The notes beneath the pieces were generated by a model, which was not told the DNA's origin, did no database searches, and saw only the letters and a program-made list of their open reading frames with translations. The position numbers were made by a program, and so were the translations under genes. Source: Mangifera indica (taxonomy: Eukaryota > Streptophyta > Magnoliopsida > Sapindales > Anacardiaceae). From it: DNA of 64,000 bases. Shown in pieces: positions 24,265 to 35,159 of the stretch; within the stretch, counting starts at the first letter, position 1, and the number at the start of each line of letters is the position of its first letter. The DNA is taken from the NCBI RefSeq assembly GCF_011075055.1, contig NC_058153.1, forward strand, positions 9,920,001-9,984,000. Direction: 5' to 3'.

Positions 24265-25937
24265 TTATTTTTGCAATATAACATTACACTCTGACAAAAC
24301 TATTATCTCAAATTCTTCTAATTTCCTTTTATTGAAGATGATGTCCTTAAGAAACTTAGCATAAGTCGACACATGAGTAATTGCCTCTATAAAAAGAACA
24401 TTTAAGTGGATTTGTTTGAACACATCCAAAAACTTTTCAAATTGTTTGTCAAACTTTACCTTTTGAAATCTCTGAGGTAAAGGTAAAGGCACGGTAAAGG
24501 TTTTTAGATGACACTTGAGAACTTTCTTTCCCCTTTTTCTTCAACTCTTATTTCTTGACCTAATCCTACTTTTTCTCTTTCTTTCCTACATTTTCAACTT
24601 TATCAAAACTATTACCAACCTCATTTTTTTCAATTTTGCCTAAAGCATCATTTAGTTGCTTACCACTTTTAGTCAAAATAACCTTACATTACTCTCTCAA
24701 GTTTTAGGGTTGACTAGGTAATGGTCTCATCTTTCTTGAATTCGAAGTACTTGGTTATTGACCCAACTGTACCTAAAACCTCTTATTATGTGTATCCAAT
24801 TGATCAACTTTGATTGTAGGCTATGGATTAAAGATTTGGGGTTGGAATCCTGGAGGTTGTTGCCTAAAGTTGGAATTAGATCTAGGATTTGGATTGGAGG
24901 TTTTTGCTTGGGTTGACCATGTGAAATTTGGGTGATTTCTCCAACCTGGGTTATAAGTGTTTGAAAAAGGATTATTCTGATCCCTTTGGTTATAGTTCAC
25001 ATAACTCACTTGCTCACTTGAAGATTTTTGTAAAATTTGACCACCTATTTGGCATTTATATCTATTGTGGCCTCTTCCACGCATACCACAAGTAGGTGTA
25101 AGTACAACCTTGACATCTAAGCTTTCTAGTCTCTTAGCCAACACATCCAATTTAACATTTACCATAGAAATTTCCTCCACCTTATATACTTCTAAAGCTC
25201 TCCTACAATAATTCTCTCATTAGACTATTAAAAGTTATTAGAAGCCATTTCTTCAATTGATTGCTTGGCTTCATCTAATTTCTTTTTTAATAATAAACCA
25301 TTAGAAGCTATGTCCAAAATATTTCTTAAAGAATCTTGAAGCCCATTATAGAAAATTTGTAGAAACAACCAATTGGGCAACCCATGGTGAGGACACTATC
25401 TTTGTAATTCCTTAAATCTCTCCTATACTTCATATAATGTCTCATCATCTCTTTGGCTCATTTCTCAAATTTACTATCTTGCCAAAAGGAAAGTATTGAG
25501 TAAGGCATGCTTGCGAAAGTCTCTGCCAAGTGGTAAAACTACCCGTTGGTCTAGAATCTAACCAAGTTGTGGCTCTATCCCATAGAGAGAATGAAAATAA
25601 TCTTAGCCTATTCATCTTGAAGGTATCACAAATTTGACAAAATTGTGATAAATGCACGTGCAGATCCTCATTAGGCAAACCCAAAAAGATTTTATTGTAT
25701 CATCTGTACAATAGAAGGCTTGATCTCAAAATTATTTGCATCCACCAGTGGTCTCACAACACTTGAATTACCATCATGAGCAGTTGGTATAGTGTATTCC
25801 CAAATAGTTGTGTGATTATACTTTTCCATTTTTAATCTTTCTTTTTCTTCCTTTCTCTCCCTTCTAAGTCTTCTAAATATTTTTTCTATCTTTGGATCAA
25901 ACTCTAATAATTCAGAATCTTTAAGTTTGAACATCAA
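24265..25937 (-). pseudogene. Gypsy gag and gag-protease linker
   Basis: Gag N-terminus at 25937-25692: KIEKIFRRLRRERKEEKERL, then VVRPLVDANNFEIKPSIVQM. The core at 25684-25445 reads GLPNEDLHVHLSQFCQICDT and LRLFSFSLWDRATTWL, the conserved retrotransposon gag fold, ending in YFPFGKIVNLRNE. At 25180-24821 a Gly/Asn/Pro/Gln-rich part follows (NPFSNTYNPGWRNHPNF, FRQQPPGFQPQ) after a damaged knuckle-like CGMRGRGHNRYKCQ. The linker at 24492-24265 (PLPLPQRFQKVKFDKQFEKF, AKFLKDIIFNKRKLEEFE) is typical of Athila polyproteins just before protease. Stops between blocks. Confidence 0.87.
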
Positions 25938-26057
25938 CCAAACAACACCTGTAAAATGGACAAAAGTACAAGATAATCAAATAAAACAGAAACATAAAAG
26001 AAATAAACTCTAGTCTAGCTGAACTACAAATTTTACTACTATTAATAAGCACCAATC

Positions 26058-26078
26058 CCCGACAATAACGCCAAAAAC
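26058..26078 (-). promoter_or_regulatory. Primer binding site of the gypsy element
   Basis: Minus strand TTTTTGGCGTTATTGTCGGGG, close to the TTTTTGGCGCCGTTGCCGGGG seen in Athila-type elements (tRNA-Asp class). Substitutions look like C to T decay. Confidence 0.8.
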
Positions 26079-26079
26079 T

Positions 26080-27360
26080 TGTTACCTATGACTCACAAGT
26101 ACACAAATCAACCAAGTAATATAGAAAGATGTATGTTCCACAAGGATTGGTTATTAAGTATAGTTTGTTTTGAAATTCAAATTAGCTAGAAATATTTAAT
26201 CTAGAAAATTAAAATAAATGTAGCAAACTAATTAAAATTAAGCAAGGAAATTAATAAAATAGAAAATTAAAAGACTAGTTATCAAACAAACTGGTCTAGG
26301 GTTTGAGATTTCACCATGAATCACTTGTAATTGCTAATGGATCAGATTTAAAGCAATAAATTGATGAGAACTTGATGGGTAATCATCTTAAATTTCTTAA
26401 TTCTTCTTTCAAAGTTGATTAAGCATGTAAAGATTAAGAAATTACTTATTTTTGTGATCAAGTATTAATTAAAACCCATTAAAAGTCTCTATGATGATCA
26501 CAAAATCTACAAGGAATCTAAATCTATTTCTAAATAAAAATTTTAGGTATACAAATTATTTGAACTAAATAATTATCCATCTTTCAATGGTATAAAATCA
26601 ATCTACAAACAAACTAGATGTTGGGTCCAAATCATCAAGTAAGAAATATGCTCACAGTCACTAAATCAAAGCTTTATCAACATTAATTTAAATAAAAAAA
26701 CCCATCAACAATCACAAAGATTCATAGATCCATCATAAACCCTAGGAAGAAAATTTAGCTACTCATAGCCATCACAATAAATCCATAAAAATCATTTAAA
26801 GGAAGATTCATAATGTTCAATTCGGAGAAGAAACAATTATCAAGAAAAAAAAGCCAGAGAAAACTTTTGGGTCTTCCGGCTTGATAAGATAGATCCTCTC
26901 TAAGTTGATTTTTAAGCTTGAATCTTGAATCTTCCTCTTGGATCTTATGGTTTTCTTTTGAAATTTTCCTCTTCAAGGTGTTGTCGTTGTTCCTTTCTTC
27001 TCCAGATATGATTTTCCTTTTTCTTTTTAGTAAGCCAACTCAACCCTTTTTTTGTTTCTTGCGTTTTTTATTTTTAAAATCATATCATCAATTATGGGCA
27101 TAATTGAATCCATTATGGCCATAATTGATTTTTATATCACTTTTAATTATTCATGCCCTTTTCTCATTCCGATCCTTTAATTAATGTGCTGATCAAGTCT
27201 GCACCTTGCCAAATCACAAAAAAAAATATTATGCAAAGTGTCAAATAATATTAAATGTTAAAAAAGAACTAAAATTAAGAAAATTAATCAAAATAAACCA
27301 AAATTTGTCTAAAATGAACTAATCAAAAGTTGTAAATGTGTGTATAAAATACACAGATCA
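26080..27360 (-). repeat. 5' LTR of the gypsy element
   Basis: Proposed limits: minus-strand start TGATCTGTGTATTTTATACA at 27360 and end GGTAACA at 26080, just before the primer site. About 1281 bases. No partner LTR in the window, so the outer boundary rests on the TG start and the sharp change of sequence at 27361. Confidence 0.7.
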
Positions 27361-27384
27361 AATATAAGTAAAACCATCATATGT

Positions 27385-27535
27385 GATTTGTATAGTGTGC
27401 TATAATGAAACTATGTGTATAAACAATAATGTGACACCATGTGATTGGGTGTTGTTTTATCTTTAATTTTAAATTATCTAATCACATGATAACATGTTAT
27501 TGTTTATGTACAAAGTTATGCATATAACACTATTT
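27385..27535. mobile_element. Foldback MITE, copy 1
   Basis: Inverted arms: CTATGTGTATAAACAATAAT and CCATGTGATTGGGTG on the left, CTAATCACATG and TTATTGTTTATGTACAAAG on the right, around a centre TTTATCTTTAATTTTAAATT. The same arm and centre motifs recur at 31986-32130 and 53425-53600. Too short to code for anything. Family not identified. Confidence 0.7.
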
Positions 27536-27565
27536 AATATATTATTAATCCATACAAAAGGTTTG

Positions 27566-27785
27566 GATGTGTGTGTGTGCTTGTGTGTGTTTGCATGTGA
27601 GTGTGTGTGCACACATGTGTGTGTGTGTGTGCACGTGCGTGTGTGTGCACACATGTGTGCATGTGTGTGCCTGTGTGTATGTGCATGTGCCTATGTGTGT
27701 TTCGTGCGTATGTGTGTGCATGTGTGTGCCGGTGTGTTTCCACGTGTGTGCCTGCGTGTTTCCCCACACGCGCGCGTGTGTAAAA
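27566..27785. repeat. Compound (GT)n microsatellite
   Basis: About 220 bases of GT/GC alternation (GTGTGTGTGT, GTGCACACATGTGTG, ACACGCGCGCGTGTG). Open frames across it in several phases consist of Cys/Val or His/Thr and are artefacts. Alternating purine-pyrimidine tracts like this can adopt Z-DNA. Confidence 0.95.
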
Positions 27786-27799
27786 TGTCAAAATTCTAA

Positions 27800-30700
27800 T
27801 CAATTTTAAAAATGTTGTGTATTTTCATTAGTTCTTTGTGGGTAACAACTTTGAAACTATTAAGAGATACATTAAAATTTTAAAAATATCAAAAAACACC
27901 CATAAATAATTTAAAATTTCAAAAACCCTTGAAAAATTTTGCTAGAACCCTTAATATTTTTAAAAATTGTGTTTGCCCTGAAAGTTTTCAAAATATGAAA
28001 ATAGAAAATATAAGGGGGAAAAGAAAAAAAAATAGAAAACCTAGAGAAAATAAAGAAGATAGAGAAATCTATGTAAAATGTTGTTCATGTCCTTTTATTT
28101 AATTAAATTCACAAACAAAAATGAAATAACTAGAGAGAATTTGACTCTTTAAAATTTAAAAAGTGGAAATTTTTCATTTTAACAAAGCTTGGGTGGAAAA
28201 TAGTCTTTCGGCTAAATAAGTAAGATTAAATTTAAGAAATCTTGCCCAACATCAACAGCAAATAATAATAAGTGAATTATTAGTGTAAGGACGTTCTAAA
28301 TTAAAATTTGGGTTTGGTAAGTCTAAAAGATGTAGTTGGTTTGGTTGATGGAGACCCCAAAAACAAGAAACTAAACTGAAATGAAATTGCTTTGTGTACT
28401 ATCATGTGGAATAAGTTTTCATATGTAATTAGGCCGAGACGGTTTTCCGTGGAAAACTTTAAAAGCGCAAAGCTAGCTAGTAGCTGCCACCAGTGGAGCC
28501 CTTAAAAAAAGATTCAATGAAGAAACAGGCCAGAGGCAAAGCTGCCATAAGTGATAATGCTCTCATACTGTTGGATCTATTTGCTGCCTTTCTTGGGGTT
28601 AAATTAACCATATATTCAATCAGAATTATGGCTCACGTCTCTTGTATATATTTATATCGTTGTCACCAAAAAGAAATAAAAATAAGATAATCCTTAAAGC
28701 GAGAAAGAGGAAACTCGATATGAAGAAGGGTGGAGAAAAACAAAGAAAATGATAAAGACTTGTGCTCAATTATTTGTATAAAGTAGTGTTTGAGTTTTCT
28801 ACTCAAATAAATTAAAGACAGCCTATTGAGCATATCCATTGCTACTTAAAAAGCAACACAATTATTATAAGTCGTGAAGAAAGAGAAAGTATTATATCTA
28901 GCGATATACAGCTTCCTTACACTGGGAAAAGTACACTGCATATTTGCTTGTTGTACTCTTCATCTCATTGCGTTTATATATGAACAGATTTTTCAGTCAT
29001 CAACTAAAATATATGTTTCAAAGTCTTTGATAAAAATACAAGGATAAAATATAAAATTTTTAATATGGTTCAATCCAAAAATCAGAATGTTTGCATCAAT
29101 AATATAGTTATTAGTTAATGTTTAGTATATCTTGTAGGGGAGGTTAAGCCAAGCTTGCCTCTCTCTATTTATGTATATATATATATATTTATGTGTATGT
29201 ATGCCTATTTATCTCTCTCGGTTTCTCAGTGATTTATAATATTTATAAGATTTGTAAGAAGTTACAATCAAATGAAATTATCAAAGGATCCATGATTCAA
29301 ATATGATCTTACAGGATTTATTCCTATTTTAATTGAATTAAAAAATAATATTTACAATAATGAAAAAATCCTGATTAGGAAGAAGAATATAACTTTCTTT
29401 TATTATCATAAAAGAGAATTAAAAAATCCCTGTGTAAGATTTTGAAATAATTTACTATTTAGTGGAGGTCTTATCATAGTTAAAGACAATAAAGTTTACT
29501 CCTGTGTCTTGGCGTTTGGCAAACGAGAGTCCTTATTGCTAATCTTGAAAATATATCTTACAAGCTAGAAAATACCATAGAACAATGTGTTATATAAGTT
29601 AGAGATTCTCATATTAATTCATGATAAGATAGTGATAAAACTAATTTGATCTAGTGATTGAATTACGATCTGATATGATTTGTCTAATAAAAATCTTTTA
29701 TCAATCTGATCTAATAACTAAAATAGGTTTTAATCATGATTCAAACCAAATTTGATATTAGTTTTCATTTGAACCAATTAAATTGATCAGTTCAGATATA
29801 AATTTAACATTGCATGATATTTTTTTTTGCGTTTTATGTAAATATTTTTTACCTTAAACACACAATACTTTCTTACAAGAATCAAAGTTCTTTTTGGTTA
29901 ATAATGTGAAATGTAATTAACCTGTCCTAAATCACTCGATCTTCTGATTAACCTATTTAAAAACTATTTAGTTAAGTAATTTATCTGTATCACCAAATCC
30001 ATCCGAAAATTGAAGCAGAAAAGGAGTCAAAAACACTTTAATGAAAAAGAAGGAAACTACTTTTGTTCAAATTGATTGGGCGTGGGTTACAACTTAATCA
30101 TGCAAATTTGTTATGTCCATTTTGTTAGATAATGAAAATGAAAGAAGCTTTCATAAAGGCGTTAGTCATGAACAAGAATAGAGATAAATATACTACTTGC
30201 TCTCCGACTAAGTCAAGATCTTGTCCAATCAAAATCAACTCATTGTCAAAGGATAGGGGACCCACTAGTCAATTTTAGAACAATGGCCATCCACTTTTTT
30301 TTTTTAATTAAAAAATCTTATCTAAATTCAACTGTTACTTCATAGTTATTATATAAATGAAAATTTGAATCTAGTAAATTGATCATAATCTTTGATTTTA
30401 GTAGCCAATTCTATAATTATTATCAGACAAGTTAAAAGTTTTGTAGAGAATTTAAACCGGTGCTGCTGACCCACTTTATTATTTTCAAAGAAGTAATTAA
30501 TTTGTTGATTTTTCAGTTAAAAATTAATTATTTAGCTAAATTATGACTGAATTTTAAATTAAGAGAGAGAGCGAGAGGGTTTTTATTTTTTTCACTCGGA
30601 AAGACTGACCCATTTGGTCAGGATAATTATGATGTGATCCAATTGGTATGAAATTTATCGGTAAATTTGAAGAACGTCGGCTCCACCTTCGGCTAAAAAG

Positions 30701-31985
30701 GCCCAAACATATCATACTAAGCAACAGTAAGAAAGGGGTCACCTGGCAACAAAAATATAAAGATGATTTGCCTATCGTTTCATTTGGTTGTGAGTTGATT
30801 TTTCCGAATGAAGTAATTAATCTAAATTAAGATTTTTTTTTTTTTATAGAAGGTTATACATGTGATGGGAAAATCATATATCGGACTGCAAATGAGTCAT
30901 GTTACTCATGAGTTACTTGTATCAAATCAGATAAAATTTTATTATCATCGAGTTAAGGTCAAACTTAAATAGCTTGAATAAATATTCTAGCCAAGTTTAA
31001 ACTCGTTGTTTGTTAACTGTATAAACTTTTAATTTTGCTCAAGTATATTATTATTAAATTTTTAAAAATTTAAAATCTTACATTTATACTTACAAAATTT
31101 TATACTTATATTTATAATGTAATATTTTAAATCAAATGTCAACCAATAATTATTGTCTTGAGTAGAGTTTGAATTCGTCAAACTCCTCGACTCTCTCTAA
31201 AACCCACAAGATTCGATTTGGCACAATTACATCCCCATGGGCCACATAGTTTTGATAGGCTCCAATACAACTAGCACTGCTCGTCTTATATAATAAGAGC
31301 CAAATGAATAACCGTGGAACAAAAAGTTTAAACTTACATATACAAAAAATGGCCGGAACATTTCGATTAGAGCCATGGCGATCAGTGAGACCACTGAATA
31401 TGAGTGGATAATTTGAGGAATCGTCTTAACTTTGGTAAGAACCTGAATATAATCAGAATAACCATTAGCTTTTAAACATAAGATCAATGGTGGCTCCCCT
31501 TACATTCATAAATTTATCACCCAGAATCAATCGTGAGTTTGTCTCCTGACATTGACGTGAAAGATTATTATTCTTACTTCACATGGCAATGGCATATGCC
31601 AAGACATCTTTGCGAAAATTAATGGAGTCCAAGTTATTTTTCAGGTCTTTCGAGCTTGAAGCACTGTTTGTGTTATAAGGTAAATTTTTTCCTTTTACTT
31701 ATCTAAGAAGCCCCTTATTTAAAAAGTAATTAGTTAGCAAATAATTATTCAGTCAGTGAATAAGATACGGACAGAGTTTCTGGTTATAAAAATTATTCAA
31801 TCAGTGACTAGATACAGGGACTTATCTGTAGATAGGCTCAAAATATGATATAATTCTTATTAATCAAGGAGGAGGAGTCGGCCTGTCAATCGAAGCAATT
31901 GAATTGGACTTGGCCTGTTAAACTCATACTCTTAGAAAAATTTTTAGGCTCAAGCTTCCGTTTATCTATTTAAGCCTTAGATTTT
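27800..31985. other. Intergenic stretch without recognised genes
   Basis: Low-complexity AT-rich DNA, scattered short frames. The only part with coding-like composition is 28513-28600 (plus), a short frame MKKQARGKAAISDNALILLD that ends at a GT donor-like site; no family recognised. At 30850-31200 and 31880-31980 there are motifs such as AACTCGTTGTTTGTT and ACTCCTCGACTCTC that may be old retroelement debris. Confidence 0.5.
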
Positions 31986-32135
31986 ATTCAATAAAACTAT
32001 GTATATAAAAAATAAGTATAAATATAACTCATCACCATATGATTGATTTATTTGAATTAGAGATAAATCTATATCTAATCATATGGTGATATGTCATCAT
32101 TTGTGTTCATTGTTTATACATATAATGCTATTTTT
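31986..32135. mobile_element. Foldback MITE, copy 2
   Basis: Arms CATCACCATATGATTGAT and ATCTAATCATATGGTGATATG are inverted copies; outer arms AAACTATGTATATAAAAAAT and TTGTTTATACATATAATG match copy 1. More diverged than copy 1. Confidence 0.65.
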
Positions 32136-32235
32136 TTTATACATACATGGCTCATTAAAATTTTCCAAGCTTCGGAGTTATTCGAGTATGTCCGTGTAAC
32201 TTTAAAAATTTGCAATTCCCTACATGTTCAACTAA

Positions 32236-33175
32236 TGGCAATTGGTGATGGCCCTAGTTGCATTAGGTGGGAGGGGCCAGGGTGGGGGCGGGGGCGGTGG
32301 CGATGGAAGGTTGGTCATACGAGTGGCCGTGGCCGTGGTGGTAGTCATGTGGGTGGTGGCAACAGGGTGTTCGGGTGGGTGCCTGAGACCTCGACCACCC
32401 TACCAACCTTCCACCACCATGGCCACCGTAAACTATCGCTAGCCCCACCCACCCGACGACCCGACCACCCCGCTGCCACACCTTGACCACCACCAACTGT
32501 TGTCGCCACCCACATGACCACCACCATAGCCACTGCAAACTGCCACCACCCACCCGACCACCACTAACTGCTCTTGCCACCACCCACATGACCAACCTTT
32601 GGCCACCACCAACTATCGTCACCCAAATGACCAACCTTCCACCACCACGACCATCGCCACCTGCCGCTACACACCCACCACCCTGCTTCGACCATGACCA
32701 CCACCAACATAACCAATCTTTCACCACTGTGGCCACCACCACCTGTTGCCATGCACCCACCACCCTGTTGCGACCACGACCACCACCAGCTACTGCCATC
32801 GACATGGCCAATCTTCTAGCACCACGACCACCGCCACCTGTCACCATGTACCCACCACCACGACCACCACTAGCTGTCGCTACCCACCTTCCACCGCCAT
32901 GGCTACCCACCTGATGACCCTGACCATGACCACTGCCACCACGCACCCACCATCCGACTGCCGCCATGACCACCACCAGCAGCAGCAGCTGCCGCCACCC
33001 ACATGACCTACCTTCCACCACCACGACCACCACCACCTATTGCCACACACCCACTACACCACCCTGCTGCCACCATAACCACCACCACCTGTTGCAACCC
33101 ATATGACCAACCTTCCACTACCATGGCCACCGCCACCTGCCGCCATGTGCCCACCACCCTTCTGCCACCATGAGT
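32236..33175. repeat. CCACCA-rich minisatellite with internal orientation switch
   Basis: From about 32395 to 33170 the plus strand is a degenerate tandem array of C-rich units built from ACCAACCTTCCACCACCA, CGACCACCGCCACCTG and CCACCCACATGACC, with an irregular spacing of roughly 40-70 bases. From 32240 to 32390 the same motifs run in the opposite, G-rich orientation (GGTTGGTCAT, GTGGTAGTCATGTGGGTGG). Runs of Val/Gly/Trp or His/Pro/Thr frames on both strands (for example 32263-33036) are translations of the repeat and not genes. The GC content is far above the neighbourhood. Confidence 0.88.
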
Positions 33176-33476
33176 GCGCCTTGCTTACAATAAAATTTTC
33201 GGTCTTATATTTGTTCCTTACTAGTTCAACAAGTTTGTTGGGTTTAAGAAGGTGTTCTTGAAATTGTTTCAAGTAATTTAATTTGTTGATTGAAAAGAAC
33301 ACGTACAGGACAAGCAAGTCGGTTTAACTCATACATGCTCATAAGCTGGCTGGAAGAACCTGCTCAAGAGGGTCCCCTTTGATTTGAGTTTTCACCTACA
33401 GGTTGTGGCCTTAATACGCAAGAACCATTAATGGCAAAGAGCCATTACTTTATTCAAGAATTCTCTGAGTAACAAA

Positions 33477-33485
33477 CTAACATCA
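33477..33485. repeat. Target-site duplication CTAACATCA, left copy
   Basis: CTAACATCA here and at 34289-34297 bracket a segment that ends in an A-rich tail, as expected of LINE retrotransposition. Confidence 0.75.
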
Positions 33486-34288
33486 TCTGGCCTCTTGTAC
33501 TGATTGCCTGGTTTGTACCTGCTTCTTTTCGGGAGCTGACTGGCCTTTGTGGAGGTGCTGTCGGGCATTGCTGTCTGGGGTTTCTGTCCTTGAAGACCTA
33601 CAGAAGCTTGATCCTCAGTTGGTGCAGCAGCTGCTGCTGCTGCTTCTGGCTTTCTGTCTTCTCTGTTTTTGTTCTCTGCTGGGGGATATTGCTTCTCTGT
33701 TCTCCCCTCTTCCTTTCGGTGGCCTGAGTTTATCGTTTGCTGCCAGACTGCTTCAATTCAATTAATGATGCATGCTTGGAAATCATCCTGCTGAGCCATG
33801 GAGTGTTCTTTGCAAATTTGTTTCAGAGCTTGGAGCTTTCCCTGGTGAGTTTTAGGTGCTGTCAATGTGCAGATTTGGTTCAGTTTTTGCTGCTGCTTCT
33901 ACCTTTACTGGAAATTCTTCCTCCTGCCAAGTTTTGATGCTGCTCCCCTGCCAAACTGCTGCAATTCTATTGTTGCTGCCTGCTTGGGAATTATCTTGCT
34001 AAGCCGTGAAGTTTTTTCCTGGCAAATTGGCTTCTGGGCAAGTCTTTGCTGCCTTCCTCGCTATGGAATTTGGTGCCGTGTTTTGTTTTTCATATCCTCT
34101 TGAAGACCTTTGTTTGATGGTCTGGAGGTCTTGATGTATACTGTGCCCATTGGGCCGATAGAAAATTCTTTTATATAGATTGTTCTCTTGTTCCCTAATT
34201 TACAATTATGGAGATAGTTTAACAAGATGAGTTCAGATTGTCGCTCTTGGTCTTTGTAATATAATCTTACATACCAAAAAAGAAAAAG
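33486..34288 (+). mobile_element. 5'-truncated LINE-like insertion (3' UTR region)
   Basis: About 800 bases flanked by the 9-bp direct repeat CTAACATCA and ending in CCAAAAAAGAAAAAG. The 3' part (TACTGTGCCCATTGGGCCGA, then TTCTTTTATATAGAT and TCTTACATACC before the tail) resembles 3' ends of plant L1-type LINEs. T/G-rich with Leu-coding CTG runs (GCAGCTGCTGCTGCTGCTTC) and two diverged internal copies of CTGCCAAACTGCTGCAATTC-like sequence at about 33737-33765 and 33950-33975. No reverse transcriptase or endonuclease remains. The frames at 33547-34103 are composition artefacts. The LINE call rests on termini and tail; a SINE or retroposed transcript is possible. Confidence 0.6.
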
Positions 34289-34297
34289 CTAACATCA
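34289..34297. repeat. Target-site duplication CTAACATCA, right copy
   Basis: Second copy, directly after the A-rich tail. Confidence 0.75.
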
Positions 34298-34457
34298 CTT
34301 GGTTAACTCTTAAGGCCAATGAAGGGACAAACTTAACAAAAAAGAAAAAGAAATCGCCAATTAACCTCCAACCATTGTTTCAGATACAGAGTTACTTTAA
34401 GGATAACAAATTGAGCTTTTGCTAAAGTCTAAATCTACATAAAGGTTAGCATCTTCC

Positions 34458-34465
34458 TGTCTGAC
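34458..34465. repeat. hAT target-site duplication TGTCTGAC, left copy
   Basis: Perfect 8-bp match to 37632-37639; 8 bp is the hAT hallmark. Confidence 0.95.
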
Positions 34466-34714
34466 TAGACCTGGCCACGGGCCGGTTTGGCCCGTGAACC
34501 GGACCGAAACCGTCCCGGCTAAACCCGGAACCGGAACCGGCAGACCCGGAACCGGACTGAACCGGAACCGAAACCGTGGCTCTACGGTTCGGTTCCGGTT
34601 CACATAAATTGAAACTGTGGAACCGCCGGTTCACACGGGTTTATGAACCGGCGGTTTACTGTACTGAACCGAAAAAAATTTGAAAATTTTTTGATTTTTT
34701 TTTAATTTTATTTA

Positions 34715-34754
34715 AAAAGGCAACGGTTCCCTGTGCAGGGAACCGTTGCCTTTT
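34715..34754. repeat. Perfect 19-bp palindrome in hAT subterminal region
   Basis: Arm AAAAGGCAACGGTTCCCTG (34715-34733), two-base centre TG, then the exact complement to 34754. Confidence 0.95.
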
Positions 34755-34763
34755 GAAGGAAAT

Positions 34764-34790
34764 TTGCAGGGGACCGTTGGTCCCCTGCAA
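34764..34790. repeat. Second perfect hairpin, 12-bp arms
   Basis: TTGCAGGGGACC, loop GTT, then GGTCCCCTGCAA. Only nine bases separate it from the first palindrome. Confidence 0.93.
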
Positions 34791-35159
34791 TTTTTTGGAA
34801 TTTCATTCACCCCCCTATTTCTAATTTTTTTAAAAAAAGTTTTTTTCTATATATATCCCTTTAAATTCTATTCTCTCAAATCTCAATCTCTCTCTACTCT
34901 CTCACTCAATCCTTCAAACTCTCATTCTCATTCTTTAAACTCTTAATATTCTCTCAATCTTTCAATTCAATTAAATTTTCTTAAATTTAATTAAATTCTT
35001 TCTTAATTTTTTATTAATTTCAATTTCAATTTTTTTTATACAATTCATAATTAATTATAGAATTTATTTCTATAATTAATTTTATTTATTATTTTTTATT
35101 ATCTTTTATAATTAATCATATAATTTATTTATATAATTAATTTCATTTATTATTAAAAA

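Larger units (their letters stand above)
21855..27360 (-). mobile_element. Ty3/gypsy Athila-like retrotransposon, 3' part missing
   Basis: Minus-strand element with 5' LTR 26080-27360, an Athila-type primer site at 26058-26078, gag, protease, RT, RNase H and the start of integrase. It is cut at integrase by the copia LTR at 21854. The remaining integrase, any env-like ORF and the 3' LTR are absent and not recognised elsewhere. Domain order (RT before integrase) and the gag sequence place it in the Tat/Athila branch, with no sign of a chromodomain. Heavily mutated. Confidence 0.88.

Noticed and set aside
27494..27809. Cys/Val-rich and His/Thr-rich frames
   Set aside because: Artefacts of the GT microsatellite, which lacks stops in most phases.
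32263..33036. 257-codon Val/Gly-rich frame on the minus strand and His/Pro-rich frames on the plus strand
   Set aside because: They translate the CCACCA minisatellite in every phase; no domain, and overlapping frames of equal quality exist.
33547..34103. Leu/Cys-rich plus-strand frames
   Set aside because: Within the LINE-like insertion; CTG-rich composition gives Leu runs without domains.
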